Of a stretch of 6,157 nucleotides of DNA, positions 6,109-6,157 are shown one piece after another; the stretch's first letter is position 1; every line of letters begins with the position of its first letter. The stretch comes from an uncultured Clostridia bacterium (lineage in GTDB: Bacteria > Bacillota > Clostridia > Oscillospirales > Oscillospiraceae): NCBI GenBank assembly GCA_938023775.1, contig CALJDB010000345.1, positions 1 through 6,157 of the forward strand. Reading direction: 5' to 3'. A program made the translations under genes and the position numbers. The notes under the pieces were generated by a model. It was given only the letters and a program-made list of their open reading frames with translations, did no database searches and had not been told where the DNA came from.

Positions 6109-6157
6109 CTGAAGCTCGAAAAAACGAAGCGCGTCGTCTTCGGCGTCGTGGATATTT
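6109..6157 (+). CDS. Start of an unidentified gene, 3'-partial
   Basis: Reading from CTG 6109 gives MKLEKTKRVVFGVVDI before the window ends. It has a basic N-terminus followed by the beginning of a hydrophobic stretch, which would suit a membrane protein or an exported protein. Sixteen residues are too few to assign a family. The frame is also open upstream to at least 6061 but lacks a standard start there; the only other in-frame start-type codon is a GTG at 6148-6150, too far from the ribosome binding site. It lies beyond the ftsZ terminator, so it is probably a separate transcription unit, though I see no convincing promoter between 6062 and 6093. In many Firmicutes the spoIIGA-sigE pair follows ftsZ, but this N-terminus does not resemble SpoIIGA. 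Confidence 0.45.
   Translation, partial: MKLEKTKRVVFGVVDI

Overview
This window is a stretch of a division and cell-wall (dcw) cluster. All supported genes are on the + strand and run left to right: a small one-span membrane protein, ftsW/spoVE, murG, murA, divIB/ftsQ, ftsZ, and the first codons of an unidentified gene cut by the window end. The DNA is GC-rich with strongly C/G-biased third codon positions, which is why many long but spurious open frames appear on both strands. The gene set and order (SEDS protein, MurG, DivIB, FtsZ, no ftsA) and the clostridial-looking MurG and MurA sequences suggest a high-GC Firmicute of the class Clostridia, probably Oscillospiraceae/Ruminococcaceae-like. 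That placement is inference from protein style, not from a marker search.

Layout. Positions 2-301 encode a 99-residue protein with one membrane span; its end overlaps the ftsW start. ftsW (279-1463) overlaps murG (1460-2581) by 4 bases (ATGA). A 67-base gap with a perfect 7-bp inverted repeat precedes murA (2649-3902). A 48-base gap with a small hairpin precedes divIB, which probably starts at a TTG codon (3951-4700). A 153-base intergenic region holds a strong sigma-A-type promoter (TTGACC, 17 bases, TAGAAT), a palindrome at the expected transcription start, a GC-rich leader hairpin and a strong ribosome binding site for ftsZ (4854-5987). A rho-independent terminator (6024-6061) closes the ftsZ unit. 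A new ribosome binding site and a probable CTG start follow at 6094-6111.

How the genes work together. MurA commits UDP-GlcNAc to peptidoglycan synthesis in the cytoplasm. MurG makes lipid II at the inner face of the membrane. The FtsW/SpoVE-type SEDS protein polymerises glycan strands from lipid II together with a class B penicillin-binding protein. DivIB is the extracytoplasmic scaffold of the divisome, and FtsZ forms the cytoplasmic ring that positions it. The upstream genes look like one transcription unit. ftsZ can in addition be transcribed from its own promoter and is terminated separately from what follows.

I found no CRISPR array, mobile element, RNA gene or clearly new system; this is mostly conserved core machinery. 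The points most worth a second look are the non-canonical FtsZ C-terminus combined with the lack of ftsA beside it, the small membrane protein overlapping ftsW, murA occupying the place that murB holds in Bacillus, and the regulatory architecture upstream of ftsZ.
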